From CALCTE01 sp045585835 (GTDB lineage Bacteria > Bacillota > Clostridia > Oscillospirales > CAG-272), in the NCBI GenBank assembly GCA_045585835.1, contig JAZMZG010000010.1, positions 1 to 55,368 of the forward strand: 55,368 nt of DNA. Direction: 5' to 3'. The position numbers were made by a program, and so were the translations under genes. The notes under the pieces are model-generated. The model was not told where the DNA came from and did not search any database. It saw nothing but the letters and a program-made list of their open reading frames with translations. This document shows positions 1 through 9,309 of the stretch, piece by piece. Numbering within the stretch: the stretch's first letter is position 1; each line of letters starts with the position of its first letter.

Positions 1-2
1 CA

Positions 3-122
3 TATTTAGACAACGATGAGAATTGCATCGGAGCTTTTGACTTTTGTGCTAAAGCAATTGTTTTCCTTGGAATAGCAATATGTACATTGGGTTTAGGAGT
101 TGCATTTTTATCGAAAGTTTAG
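3..122 (+). CDS. C-terminal end of an unidentified membrane protein (partial)
   Basis: An open frame enters from the left edge and ends at the TAG at 120-122. The 39 visible residues hold a short acidic, Cys-containing stretch and then one hydrophobic segment of about 20 residues (AIVFLGIAICTLGLGVAFL), ending FLSKV. That suggests a C-terminal membrane anchor. The start, the family and the function lie outside the window, and no close relative is recognised. It could be chance read-through, but the membrane-like composition argues for a real gene. Confidence 0.5.
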   Translation, partial: YLDNDENCIGAFDFCAKAIVFLGIAICTLGLGVAFLSKV

Positions 123-200
123 ATGCTGATGTTATAACAAAATACATAAATTTTCTAAATTAATTTTTATTTATAGAAAAACATTAGGGTTGGATACGCT

Positions 201-328
201 AAAAGCCTCCCTTGTGTAAAGGGAGGTGGCATGCGTCAGCGTGACGGAGGGATTGTAAAAATTAGATTTGAATAAAACAATCCCTCACCGCCTGCGGCGG
301 AGCTCCCTTTGCACAAGGGAGCCTTTTC
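201..328. repeat. Palindromic MITE-like interspersed repeat
   Basis: Two arms of about 50 bases face each other. The left arm starts aaaagcctcccttgtgtaaa and the right arm ends ttgcacaagggagcctttt. Both contain a GGGAGG/GAGCTCCC core and an inner tgacggagggattgt/acaatccctcaccg pair, separated by an A/T-rich loop. There is no ORF in it. From memory, elements with these arms occur in many copies between genes in gut Clostridia. The gene-free stretch 123-477 holds this repeat, the terminator at 390-429 and otherwise A/T-rich sequence with nothing recognised. Confidence 0.75.
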
Positions 329-389
329 TTTTGTTCATCTATGACTTGTCAATTTTCCTGACAAGCACTGCATTTGTGTCCATAAATGC

Positions 390-429
390 AAAAATACGGC
401 ATACCTCTTTCAAGATATGCCGTATTTTT
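390..429. terminator. Intrinsic terminator after tgt
   Basis: A 14-bp inverted repeat (aaaaatacggcata / tatgccgtattttt) with a 12-base loop and T-runs on both sides. It lies 50 bp past the tgt stop and ends the minus-strand operon. It could also act on the plus strand. Confidence 0.8.
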
Positions 430-477
430 GAAAACTGTCCTTTAGAGTGGCGCTCTATCGCCTTCCGATTTTTTATA

Positions 478-1608
478 TTATATCTTATTGCCGAGTATCT
501 CTCTGTATTCCCGATAGAAGCTCTCGTAAGTGCCTTTTAATATCTCTTCTCTTATACGCTCAATAAGGCTGTTGTAAAAATACAGATTATGCTGTACGGC
601 AAGCCTGAGTCCGAGCATCTCGTTTGCCTTGAAAAGATGATGCACGTACGCTCTCGTATGATTTCTGCACGCAGGACAGTCACACAGAGGGTCAAGGGGT
701 GCTTGGTCAAGCTCAAATCGCTTATTTAAAATATGATACGTACCCGACCAAGTAAATATCGTGCCGTGCCGTGCGTTTCTTGAAGGCATCACGCAGTCAA
801 AAAAGTCTACACCCCTGTATACGCCCTCAAGAAGATTTACGGGAGTGCCGACTCCCATAAGATAGCGCGGCTTGTTTTCGGGCGCATAGGGCATTACGTC
901 GTCAAGCACTCTGTACATGACCTCTGCGGGCTCACCTACGGCAAGGCCGCCTATTGCGTATCCGTCGGCATCAAGCGCCGCTATTCTTTTCATATGGTCA
1001 ATACGCAAGTCAGAGAAAGTGCAGCCTTGGTTTATCGCAAACAAAAGCTGTTTTTTGTTTATGGTATCGTCAAGTGCGTTCAGTCTGTCGTGCTCTTTAA
1101 CGCACCTGTTATACCAACGGTAAGTGCGCTCTACCGACTGCTTTGCATAAGAATACTCGCAAGGGTTTTCAACGCACTCGTCAAACGCCATCGCAATAGT
1201 CGAGGCGAGATTCGACTGAATACGCATACTTTCCTCGGGACCCATAAATATGCGACGTCCGTCAATATGCGACTGAAATTCAACGCCGTCCTCATTTATC
1301 TTATTAAGCTTTGCAAGTGAGAACACCTGAAATCCGCCGCTATCTGTCAAAATAGGCTTTGACCAATTCATAAACTTATGCAGTCCGCCGAGCTTTTTTA
1401 TCGTTTCGTCACCCGGACGAAGATGCAAATGATAAGTGTTGCAAAGCTCAACCTTCGTTTTCAAATCGTTTAAATCGACAGACGATATGCCGCCCTTTAT
1501 AGCGGCAACCGTGCCGACATTCATAAATACGGGAGTGGTTATATCACCGTGAACGGTGTGGAATATGCCCGCTCTCGCATTTTTTTCTCTTGCTATTATT
1601 TCAAACAT
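478..1608 (-). CDS. tgt: Queuine/preQ1 tRNA-guanine transglycosylase
   Basis: Swaps guanine for preQ1 at the wobble base of GUN-anticodon tRNAs, a late step of queuosine synthesis. The 376-residue product has the family hallmarks: the catalytic loop DSGGFQVFS (Asp89), GGLAVGE for substrate binding, DCVMPSRNARHG, and a C-terminal zinc site (CDCPACRNHTRAYVHHL plus a later His). I chose the ATG at 1608 (MFEII...). It lies 7 bp past the mutL stop with an AGGA upstream, whereas a longer frame to 1638 would overlap mutL and lacks a ribosome binding site. It is the last gene of the aroA operon. No other queuosine gene is in the window. Confidence 0.95.
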   Translation of the reverse strand: MFEIIAREKNARAGIFHTVHGDITTPVFMNVGTVAAIKGGISSVDLNDLKTKVELCNTYHLHLRPGDETIKKLGGLHKFMNWSKPILTDSGGFQVFSLAKLNKINEDGVEFQSHIDGRRIFMGPEESMRIQSNLASTIAMAFDECVENPCEYSYAKQSVERTYRWYNRCVKEHDRLNALDDTINKKQLLFAINQGCTFSDLRIDHMKRIAALDADGYAIGGLAVGEPAEVMYRVLDDVMPYAPENKPRYLMGVGTPVNLLEGVYRGVDFFDCVMPSRNARHGTIFTWSGTYHILNKRFELDQAPLDPLCDCPACRNHTRAYVHHLFKANEMLGLRLAVQHNLYFYNSLIERIREEILKGTYESFYREYREILGNKI

Positions 1609-1615
1609 ATTTATC

Positions 1616-3478
1616 CTATCTTCCGAATTGATTTTCAAGGCTTGATTTTTTTATCTCGTACGCTACGGGCCTTCCGTGAGGGCAATAGCGCACCGCATTA
1701 TCCGTAAGCACCGCATCTACAATATATTCGTTTTGCAGGCTGCTTGTACTTTGTCCGCCCTTCATCGCAGCCTTGCAAGCGGCTGTAAAAAGTGCTCTTT
1801 CGTATACCGCAGAACGAAGATTTATCCTTCCTCTGTCCTCACTTATCGCCCCTGCGAGCGTTATGATTATGCTCTCTATGTCACAATCTGCGAAGGGAAG
1901 CGGAACGGCTCTTACCAAAACGCTGTCGCTTCCGAATATCTCAATATCAAATCCGATTTTTCCGACTTCTTCGCTAAACTCCGAAAGCGCAGACATCTCG
2001 TTTTTGGAAAGTCCTACGGTAACGGGAACCAAAAGCTCTTGACTGAATGAATCGGTCCTGTCTTTTATAACTTCGTTATAAAGCATTCTTTCGTGAGCTG
2101 CGTGCTTGTCTACAACCAAAACTCTGTCTGCAAGCTCAACGAATATATAACAATTGTACGCTTCACCTATTATGCGGTGTTTTGGCTTTTGAAGCTCCGA
2201 TAAAAGTCTTGCCTTTTCCTCGCCGTCTGCGATTTTTATTTCAATTTGCTCAGGTGCGGGCTTTGGTATAAACGGTGTGTCCATCGGGTCGCTGTCTCCG
2301 ATTATAACACTCGAAAATCTGCCCATATCTTCCATATCGGTTTTGTCTGCCGCACCGAAAGAAAAGCCTGATGGAGACGTTTTGACTGTATCCTCTCTTG
2401 TAAGCGGCACGAAGCTCCTTGCCGCTTCAAAACCCTTTTCGGCGTAGCTGTCTGCCGGCGAAAGCTTGAGCATCGGTCTTTGAGTGTTTTCGGAAAGCGT
2501 ATTTTTTACGGCAAAATATACGGCATCAAACACCTGCTTTTCGCTTGTGAATTTGACCTCTTGCTTTGTAGGGTGTACGTTTACGTCAACGCTTGCGAAA
2601 TCCGCAGATAAGAACAAAACGCAGGTCGGGAAATTACCCTCGGGCATATACGTGCGGTAGCCCTCGTCAAGTGCGGCGCCGACCGTTTTTGAGCGTATGC
2701 TTCTTCCGTTTAGGAAGATATACTGCATATTGCGGTTGCTTCTGCCGTTTTCCGCCTTGCATATAAATCCGCCCGCACTTACCGCACTCTCGCTATATCC
2801 CTCTTTTATGGGTATAAGCGTTTCGTAAAATTCCTTGCCAAGCACGGTGTATATGGTGTTTTCGACATTTGCGTCGCCCCGTGTGGCGTATTTTTGCTTA
2901 TTGTCAACTATGTATTTTACGGATATTTCGGGATGTGAAAGCGCTACTCTGTCAACAACTGCGGATACCGCCATCGTCTCAGCAAAATCCTTTTTCAAGA
3001 ATTTACGTCTTGCGGGTACGTTGTAAAAAAGGTCTTCGGCTATCATCGTCGTACCCTCGGGACAACCTGCTTCGGATATCGTAAGTCCGTCTTCTGCCGT
3101 GAAGATGGCAGCATATCCTTGCTCACTGCCCCTTTTTCTTGTGAGTATCTTAAATCTGCTTACCGCCGAAATTGCGGCAAGTGCCTCTCCCCTGAATCCG
3201 AGCGTGGCTATACCGTGAAGATCCTCGGGGCCGCTTATTTTACTCGTGGCGTGTCTGATTATGCAGTTTTGCGCATCGTCTTTCGTCATTCCCTCTCCGT
3301 CGTCGCTTACTCTTATATAAGTGACGCCGCCGTTTTGTATCTCAACGGTGATGCGCTTCGCCCCCGCATCGACGGAGTTTTCCATAAGCTCCTTGACAAC
3401 GGAGGCGGGTCTTTCGACCACCTCGCCTGCGGCTATTAAATTGGCTGTCTGTGTGTCAAGTACCTTTATGTTTCCCAT
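1616..3478 (-). CDS. mutL: DNA mismatch repair protein MutL
   Basis: Matchmaker ATPase and probable nicking endonuclease of mismatch repair, working with MutS encoded 10 bp upstream. The 620 residues show the GHKL ATPase N-terminus (LIAAGEVVERPASVVKELMENS, DDGEGM, GFRGEALAAIS), a poorly conserved acidic linker and a C-terminal dimerisation/metal domain ending with YCPHGRPV and a terminal FGR. The endonuclease motif, normally DQHA-x2-E-x4-E, reads DKHAAHERMLYNE at about residues 457-469. It has Lys for Gln and Asn where the second Glu is expected, with a Glu one place later. Start ATG at 3478. Tightly coupled to mutS and tgt. Confidence 0.96.
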   Translation of the reverse strand: MGNIKVLDTQTANLIAAGEVVERPASVVKELMENSVDAGAKRITVEIQNGGVTYIRVSDDGEGMTKDDAQNCIIRHATSKISGPEDLHGIATLGFRGEALAAISAVSRFKILTRKRGSEQGYAAIFTAEDGLTISEAGCPEGTTMIAEDLFYNVPARRKFLKKDFAETMAVSAVVDRVALSHPEISVKYIVDNKQKYATRGDANVENTIYTVLGKEFYETLIPIKEGYSESAVSAGGFICKAENGRSNRNMQYIFLNGRSIRSKTVGAALDEGYRTYMPEGNFPTCVLFLSADFASVDVNVHPTKQEVKFTSEKQVFDAVYFAVKNTLSENTQRPMLKLSPADSYAEKGFEAARSFVPLTREDTVKTSPSGFSFGAADKTDMEDMGRFSSVIIGDSDPMDTPFIPKPAPEQIEIKIADGEEKARLLSELQKPKHRIIGEAYNCYIFVELADRVLVVDKHAAHERMLYNEVIKDRTDSFSQELLVPVTVGLSKNEMSALSEFSEEVGKIGFDIEIFGSDSVLVRAVPLPFADCDIESIIITLAGAISEDRGRINLRSAVYERALFTAACKAAMKGGQSTSSLQNEYIVDAVLTDNAVRYCPHGRPVAYEIKKSSLENQFGR

Positions 3479-3488
3479 CGTTTATCCT

Positions 3489-6068
3489 TTAAAGTAGATT
3501 TTTCATTTTATAGAGCGTGTTGAGCGCTTCTATCGGACTCAAGGTATCTATATCGGTGTTTTTGAGTATCTGCAAAGCCTCGTTTTCAGCTTGGTCTTGG
3601 AAGCTTATCTGCATATCGTCATCGCTTTTTACGGTAAGCTCGGGACGCTTTTGCTCATTTAATCCTTTCAAAATCTGCTTTGCTCTGACTACAAGCTCCT
3701 TGGGGACGCCCGCAAGGTGTGCTACCTCGATTCCGTAGCTGTCGTCCGCACTTCCTCTTACTATCTTTCGAAGGAATATTACGTCGTTTCCGTGCTTGCG
3801 CGCCTTTATGTTGTAGTTTATCACACCCTCGCAAGAATCCTCAAGCTCCGCAAGCTCGTGGTAGTGCGTTGCAAAGAGTGCCTTTGCTCCGCACTTCTTG
3901 CTTACCGTATACTCGGCAACAGCCTTTGCGATGCTCATTCCGTCGTAGGTAGACGTTCCTCTGCCTATCTCGTCGTAGATTATAAAGCTTCGGGGCGTTG
4001 CGTTTTTAAGAATATTTGCAACCTCGCTCATCTCAAGCATAAACGTAGACTTGCCAAAGGCAAGGTCGTCCGATGCGCCTATTCTCGTGAAAAGCTTATC
4101 AACTATGCCTATTCTTGCGCTTCTTGCGGGAACAAAGCAGCCCATTTGCGCAAGGATTATTATTATCGCTGTTTGTCGCATATAGGTGGACTTACCCGCC
4201 ATATTCGGCCCTGTGATAAGTGCAAGGCGGTTTGCCGAAGCATCAAGATAGGTATCGTTCGGCACGAACATACCGTCCTTTAAGTACGCTTCGACAACGC
4301 TGTGGCGCCCGTCCTTTATGTCGATTATATCACCGAGGTCTACTTCGGGACGGCAGTAATTTCCCGTATCCGCAAGCTGTGCAAAGCTTGCCATTACGTC
4401 AAGCTGTGAAATTGCGGACGCAGTCGTTTGAAGGCGCTCTAAATGACCTGCTATCTCTGAAAGGAGCTTTGTGAATATATCGTGCTCCAAAGCCTCAAGC
4501 TTTTCCTTTGCACCCAAAACCGTGCTTTCCATGCTTTTCAGCTCTTCGGTTATATATCTTTCGCAGTTTGTGAGCGTCTGCTTTCTCATATATCTTTCGG
4601 GAACCTTGTCTTTATACGAATTGGTTATCTCTATAAAGTACCCGAAGACCTTGTTGTAGCCGACACGGAGCTTGGGTATGCCCGTTTGCTCCCTCTCGTT
4701 TGCTTCAAGTGCGGCAATCCAGCTTCTGCCGTCCTTTAGAGCAGAGCGCAAATAATCGACGTTTTGGTCGTATCCGTCCTTTATCACGCCGCCGTCCTTG
4801 ATAAGTGCGGGCGGCTCTTCGACAATAGAGTCGGATATAAGCTGTGCTATATCCTGCATCGTATCTATTTTGTCAAAAAGCTCCGTTATGTACTCGCCCT
4901 CAAAAGAAGCGAGCTCTTTTTTCAGCAAGGGAAGCTTTTTCAAGGTAAGCTCAAGCGCTTTAAGGTCCCTTGCGTTTGCGCTTTTATACGCAATACGCGA
5001 CGAAAGCCTTTCGATATCCGAAAGCTCGGAAAGTATCGTGCGTATTCCGTCTCTGCCTATAGGCGCATTAAAAAGCTCCTCGACAGCGTCAAGGCGTTTA
5101 TTTATCAAGTTGGGATTTATAAGGGGGCGTTCAAGATAGCTCTTTATAAGTCTTGCGCCCATAGATGTTTTCGTTTTGTCGATTACGGAAAGAAGCGTGC
5201 CCTTTTTATCGCCTGAATGAGCGCCTACGCAAAGCTCAAGGCTCTTTTTGGCGGTTATATCCATCTCAAGATGCTGTCCCTCTTTAGAGAAGCAAAAATG
5301 CTTTATGGGTACGGGAGCCGTTTTATTCATATCCTCAAGATATAAAATGAGTCCGCCCATAGCGTTATATACCGCTTCGAGCTCATCTTTTTCAAGGGGG
5401 ATATCCGCTTCGCTTCCGAATTTTGCAAATACGGTTATTCTCGCAAAATCGGGGTTGTAAAGCTCGGGCTTTGACGTACAAAGCGCCTTGGGAAGCCTTA
5501 ATCTGAGAGAGGCAAGAAGTTCGTTTTCCCTTGCGGCGTTTACGATTATCTCGCGCGGAAGGTACGAAAAAAGCTCTGCGGAAAGTCTGTCGAAAGAGTC
5601 CTTTCCCGAAAAAAGCGTACTGTACATCTCGCCCGTGGAAATGTCCGCTGCGGCAAGCGCATATATATCCTCTCCGAAATAAAGAGAGCATATAAAGTTA
5701 TTGCTTTGCTCCGAAAGGAGTCCTGCTTCCGTAACCGTTCCCGGCGTTATTATTCTTACAACGTCCCTCTTTACAATGCCCTTGGCAAACTTTGGGTCTT
5801 CTACCTGCTCGCATACCGCAACCTTATAGCCTGCATCTATGAGCTTTCCGATATATTGCTCGGTGCTGTGATGAGGCACTCCGCACATAGGCGCACGTTC
5901 GCCTTCACCGCAGTCCTTTCCCGTAAGCACAAGGTCGCAGACTTTGCTTCCTATTTTCGCATCCTCGTAGAACATCTCGTAAAAATCTCCCACGCGGTAA
6001 AACAGCAAACAGTCGCGATATTGTTCTTTTATTTCAAAATATTGGCTCATCATCGGGCTTGTTCCCAT
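3489..6068 (-). CDS. mutS: DNA mismatch repair protein MutS
   Basis: Recognises base mismatches and small loops and starts repair with MutL. The 859 residues match MutS1. The N-terminal mismatch-recognition domain carries the FYE wedge (GDFYEMFYEDA). After the connector, lever and clamp domains come the ATPase motifs: Walker A GPNMAGKST near residue 619, Walker B with IIYDEIGRGTSTYDG, and ATHYHEL. The C-terminus is the usual short tail. ATG at 6068 is chosen because GGGAGA lies six bases upstream; the in-frame ATGs at codons 6 and 7 lack one. Order and spacing with mutL match other Firmicutes. Confidence 0.97.
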   Translation of the reverse strand: MGTSPMMSQYFEIKEQYRDCLLFYRVGDFYEMFYEDAKIGSKVCDLVLTGKDCGEGERAPMCGVPHHSTEQYIGKLIDAGYKVAVCEQVEDPKFAKGIVKRDVVRIITPGTVTEAGLLSEQSNNFICSLYFGEDIYALAAADISTGEMYSTLFSGKDSFDRLSAELFSYLPREIIVNAARENELLASLRLRLPKALCTSKPELYNPDFARITVFAKFGSEADIPLEKDELEAVYNAMGGLILYLEDMNKTAPVPIKHFCFSKEGQHLEMDITAKKSLELCVGAHSGDKKGTLLSVIDKTKTSMGARLIKSYLERPLINPNLINKRLDAVEELFNAPIGRDGIRTILSELSDIERLSSRIAYKSANARDLKALELTLKKLPLLKKELASFEGEYITELFDKIDTMQDIAQLISDSIVEEPPALIKDGGVIKDGYDQNVDYLRSALKDGRSWIAALEANEREQTGIPKLRVGYNKVFGYFIEITNSYKDKVPERYMRKQTLTNCERYITEELKSMESTVLGAKEKLEALEHDIFTKLLSEIAGHLERLQTTASAISQLDVMASFAQLADTGNYCRPEVDLGDIIDIKDGRHSVVEAYLKDGMFVPNDTYLDASANRLALITGPNMAGKSTYMRQTAIIIILAQMGCFVPARSARIGIVDKLFTRIGASDDLAFGKSTFMLEMSEVANILKNATPRSFIIYDEIGRGTSTYDGMSIAKAVAEYTVSKKCGAKALFATHYHELAELEDSCEGVINYNIKARKHGNDVIFLRKIVRGSADDSYGIEVAHLAGVPKELVVRAKQILKGLNEQKRPELTVKSDDDMQISFQDQAENEALQILKNTDIDTLSPIEALNTLYKMKNLL

Positions 6069-6102
6069 GACGCTTCTCCCTTAACTTGATTTTAACTTCT
6101 TT

Positions 6103-6492
6103 TTAGTGGCAACCGCCGCAATGACTGCAGTCGTGGCTGCATCCCTCTTCGCTCTCGCCGTTTATGGCGGTCTCAAGGATACGGTTTACCTCCGACAAAA
6201 TGGAGTTTGCCTTTTCCTCGGCACGTCTTAAGTTAACTATCTCTTCCGATTTGTTTACCTCGTCGGCAAGAGACATCATTCTGTCCTTTATTGCTATCAT
6301 CGTTTCTTTATCCGCTTCTTCGCCCTTGTTCATTTCCTCCTGCAAAGCGGCGGACTGAACCATATATTCTTTCGCCGTAGCCGCAAGTGCTTCGTTTGCA
6401 AGATATGCCTTTCTTGCGGTTTGAAGCTCGATTATAGCCTCGTCCTTTTCAATTTCTTTTGCAAGATTTTGTGCTGCTTCGATAATGCTCAT
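6103..6492 (-). CDS. YmcA/YlbF-family protein with C-terminal Cys cluster
   Basis: A 129-residue, almost entirely helical protein of the YlbF/YmcA family (DUF964 type). In Bacillus, YmcA, YlbF and YaaT form a complex that modulates RNase Y and affects competence, sporulation and biofilm formation, and carries iron-sulfur clusters. Here the tail GCSHDCSHCGGCH holds four Cys (118, 122, 125, 128) plus His residues, fitting cluster binding. Its place between miaB and mutS matches the Bacillus ymcB-ymcA-cotE-mutS order, which favours a YmcA role. It starts 1 bp after the miaB stop. Whether it is functionally YmcA or YlbF cannot be settled here. Confidence 0.85.
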   Translation of the reverse strand: MSIIEAAQNLAKEIEKDEAIIELQTARKAYLANEALAATAKEYMVQSAALQEEMNKGEEADKETMIAIKDRMMSLADEVNKSEEIVNLRRAEEKANSILSEVNRILETAINGESEEGCSHDCSHCGGCH

Positions 6493-6493
6493 T

Positions 6494-7930
6494 TTATATT
6501 TCTCCTTTTTGAAGTTCGCCGTACATTTGATACGACATGGTTTTTGTTATTTTTACGTTTATCTTGTCGCCGGGCTTTATGCCGCTTGTTGCCTTTAGGT
6601 GAATTATCTTACCCGTAGCGGTGCGTGCGCTTATCATATCCTTGTTTTTCTTGCTTATGCCCTCTACGTAGGCAACTACAGTTTTTCCAAAAAAGCTCTT
6701 GTTTATGTCACCCATTATATCGGTCTGAAGCTCGATAAGCTTCTTTAAGCGTTCTTTTTTTACATCTTCGCTGACTTGACTTTCAAACTTCGCCGCAGGT
6801 GTGCCGCTTCGCTTTGAATACGCAAACGAATAGACCGCATCGTAGCGTATTTTCCTCATCGCCTCCAAGGTAAGCTCGAAATCCTCGTCGCTTTCACCGG
6901 GGAAGCCGACGATTATATCGGCGGATATGGACGCCTCGGGTATCTTTTCCCTTATTTTTTTCACCTTTTCGTAGTACTCGGCAAAGGTGTATTTTCTGTT
7001 CATCGCAGAAAGTATCCTATCGCTTCCGCTTTGAATGGGAAAATGTATCATCGGCGCCATTTTTTCATTTTTTGCGATACAGTCGATAAGCTCATCGGAT
7101 ACGTCCTTGGGGTGAGAAGTCATAAACTTCACCGTAAAATCGCCGTCAATTTTGCATATCTCGTCGCACAGTGCCGCAAAGCTTACGGGCGGTGAAAGCT
7201 CCTTACCGTAGGAGTTTACGTTTTGCCCGAGAAGCGTTATCTCCTTACAGCCGTTTTTCACAAGTTCCTTTATTTCGGAAAGTATAGCACACTTTTCGCG
7301 GCTTCTTTCTCTTCCCCTAACGTAAGGCACGATGCAATAGCTGCAAAAATTGTTACAGCCGTACATTATACTTACCGACGCTCTTTCTTCGGCGTGTCGG
7401 TAAGCACACATTCCCTCCGGCAGATAGCCGTCGTTTTCCTCTACGTGAAATATACGCTTTTCTCGGTTTATGGCTTTATTGAATATTTCGGGGAAATGCG
7501 GAAGCGAATTCGTACCGAAAAGAAAGTCGATATATGGATAACTTTTCTTTATGTCGCTTTGACGGTGCTCTTGCTGTACCATACAGCCGCCGATACCCGT
7601 CAAAAGATACGGATTTTGCTCCTTTTTTACTTTTAAGTTTCCCGTCTTTGAGAGTGCTTTCAGCTCTGCATGCTCTCTCACGGCACAAGTGTTCAGTATG
7701 ACCGCATCGGGAATTATATCCGCCTCTCCCAAAACTATATCGTAGCCGTAGCTTGCAAGCTCGCCTGCGATTATCTCGGAATCCGCTTCGTTTTGTTGGC
7801 AACCGTAGGTCACCACCTGCGCTATAAGCTTCCTTTGAAGCTTATTTGCCAAAGATGTGACGTATTCTTTGTTTTTTTCTCTGTATTTATCCTGCTTTTC
7901 TTTATCTGCGGGACTTATATATTTTTCCAT
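6494..7930 (-). CDS. miaB: tRNA-2-methylthio-N6-dimethylallyladenosine synthase
   Basis: Radical-SAM methylthiotransferase that adds the 2-methylthio group to i6A37 of tRNAs reading U-starting codons. The 478-residue protein has an N-terminal UPF0004 domain with its three cluster Cys (TYGCQQNE, NTCAVREHAELK, GGCMVQ), the SAM motif CNNFCSYCIVPYVRGRERSR, and a C-terminal TRAM domain. I start it at ATG 7930 (MEKYISPADK), two bases after the aroA stop with AGGA upstream. A longer frame to 8044 lies inside aroA and adds an Arg-rich, unrelated leader. The neighbouring ymcA-like gene and mutS follow the Bacillus order. Confidence 0.96.
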   Translation of the reverse strand: MEKYISPADKEKQDKYREKNKEYVTSLANKLQRKLIAQVVTYGCQQNEADSEIIAGELASYGYDIVLGEADIIPDAVILNTCAVREHAELKALSKTGNLKVKKEQNPYLLTGIGGCMVQQEHRQSDIKKSYPYIDFLFGTNSLPHFPEIFNKAINREKRIFHVEENDGYLPEGMCAYRHAEERASVSIMYGCNNFCSYCIVPYVRGRERSREKCAILSEIKELVKNGCKEITLLGQNVNSYGKELSPPVSFAALCDEICKIDGDFTVKFMTSHPKDVSDELIDCIAKNEKMAPMIHFPIQSGSDRILSAMNRKYTFAEYYEKVKKIREKIPEASISADIIVGFPGESDEDFELTLEAMRKIRYDAVYSFAYSKRSGTPAAKFESQVSEDVKKERLKKLIELQTDIMGDINKSFFGKTVVAYVEGISKKNKDMISARTATGKIIHLKATSGIKPGDKINVKITKTMSYQMYGELQKGEI

Positions 7931-7932
7931 AT

Positions 7933-9177
7933 CTACATCCTGATAACGTCGTATTCTCCGCCAACGGAGGTAAAATCGCTCCAAAAATTGCTGTAAGACT
8001 TCGCAACAACCTCTGCGTTTTCTATTATCACGGGATTTTCGCACCTGCAGGACATTATTGCCGCCGCAAGAACGAGCCTGTGGTCATCACCGCAAGGCGC
8101 TTGACCTCCCGCAAGCTTCGGTGTTCCCTCAATTATGATATCCTCCTCGAAGGAATAAGCCTTGCCGCCGAGTGCGTTTATAAGCTTACATATTCCCTCA
8201 AGTCTGTCGCTTTCTCTATGCTTTAATTTGCCGACACCCATAATGTGACTTGTGCCCTGCGCCGTGGCGGCGACTGCACAAAGGGAGGTGACAATATCGG
8301 GAAACTGCGATGCGTGAAGACAAAACGAATGGAGATTCGAGCTGTTACAATGCAAAACGCCGTCCATCTCAAATATAAGCGCGCCCATCGAAACAAGCAC
8401 GTCTATGACCGTTTCATCCGCTTGCAGTGATTTAAGCGGAAGGCCTTTTACACCGACTCCGGTTGCAAGCCAAACGGATGCGGCGGGATAATCCGCTTCA
8501 ACGTCGAAGTGTCCGGGAGAGACGAAAGGTCTTCCGTGGATTATATAACCGTCCGGCTCTATTTCTATCTTTGCGCCGAAGCTCTCAAGCACTGCGACCG
8601 TTTGGTCGATATACCTCTTCGAATTTATGGGCGGGAGAAGTACTATTCTGCTTTCTCCCTCGGTTCTTGCAAGCCCCATAAGAAGACTTGATACGAACTG
8701 CGAGCTTTCGTATGCGGGAATATAGTAGGTTCCGCTTTTTGTCTTCCCCGTCATCTTGATTGGCAATTTATCGCTTTCAAAGCTGCAACCGTGATTTTTC
8801 AAGGAATCCATCAAGGGCGAAATATGCTCTGTTGAAATATTGTTGCCTCCGGTGAAAACGGCGCTTACTCCCAAAGAAGCAACGATGGGTATTGCAAAGC
8901 GAAGCGTACTGCTGCTTTGGCCGCAGTCAAACACCGCCTCGCTCGGAAGCGTGCTTATCGGAACTACGTCGATATAATCCGGTGCTACGGTTATCTTTGC
9001 GCCTATTATCTTCAAAAGCTCTATAGTCTTTTTTACGTCATATGGCGGGTCTGCGACGTTTAGCCTCGTCGGCTTATCGGAAAGCGCCGCACATATAAGA
9101 GCTCTATGGCAAATTGATTTACTCTTAGGCGCCGATAAGATGCCGCAGAGCTTTTTGGGTGTAATTGAAATATCCAT
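7933..9177 (-). CDS. aroA: 3-phosphoshikimate 1-carboxyvinyltransferase (EPSP synthase)
   Basis: Joins phosphoenolpyruvate to shikimate-3-phosphate, the sixth step of the shikimate pathway to aromatic amino acids. The 414 residues show the two-domain EPSP fold signatures: SAPKSKSICHRALICAAL near the start (PEP/S3P binding), GNNISTEH, DYPAASVWLATG, KHRESDRL and GDDHRLVLAAAI. It is the first gene of the operon aroA-miaB-ymcA-mutS-mutL-tgt and has its own promoter at 9214-9242. No other shikimate genes are nearby, so aroA looks like a passenger in a translation/repair operon. Confidence 0.95.
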   Translation of the reverse strand: MDISITPKKLCGILSAPKSKSICHRALICAALSDKPTRLNVADPPYDVKKTIELLKIIGAKITVAPDYIDVVPISTLPSEAVFDCGQSSSTLRFAIPIVASLGVSAVFTGGNNISTEHISPLMDSLKNHGCSFESDKLPIKMTGKTKSGTYYIPAYESSQFVSSLLMGLARTEGESRIVLLPPINSKRYIDQTVAVLESFGAKIEIEPDGYIIHGRPFVSPGHFDVEADYPAASVWLATGVGVKGLPLKSLQADETVIDVLVSMGALIFEMDGVLHCNSSNLHSFCLHASQFPDIVTSLCAVAATAQGTSHIMGVGKLKHRESDRLEGICKLINALGGKAYSFEEDIIIEGTPKLAGGQAPCGDDHRLVLAAAIMSCRCENPVIIENAEVVAKSYSNFWSDFTSVGGEYDVIRM

Positions 9178-9213
9178 AATTCCCGTCCGTGATACAAAAT
9201 TCTACAGTAGTTT

Positions 9214-9242
9214 AGTATACCATAAACACGCTTATAAGTCAA
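9214..9242 (-). promoter_or_regulatory. Promoter of the aroA-tgt operon
   Basis: On the minus strand, TTGACT and TATACT are separated by 17 bases, with an extended -10 TATGG. It lies about 40 bp upstream of aroA. Confidence 0.75.
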
Positions 9243-9309
9243 TATCCGCTTCCTTATATATGCTGTACTTTATCATTGTTTTTTTATCTTGATAAAACGG
9301 TAAAAAGAC

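Noticed and set aside
1616..1638. Tgt start at 1638, overlapping mutL
   Set aside because: No ribosome binding site. The start at 1608 gives the normal N-terminus and a 7-bp gap to mutL.
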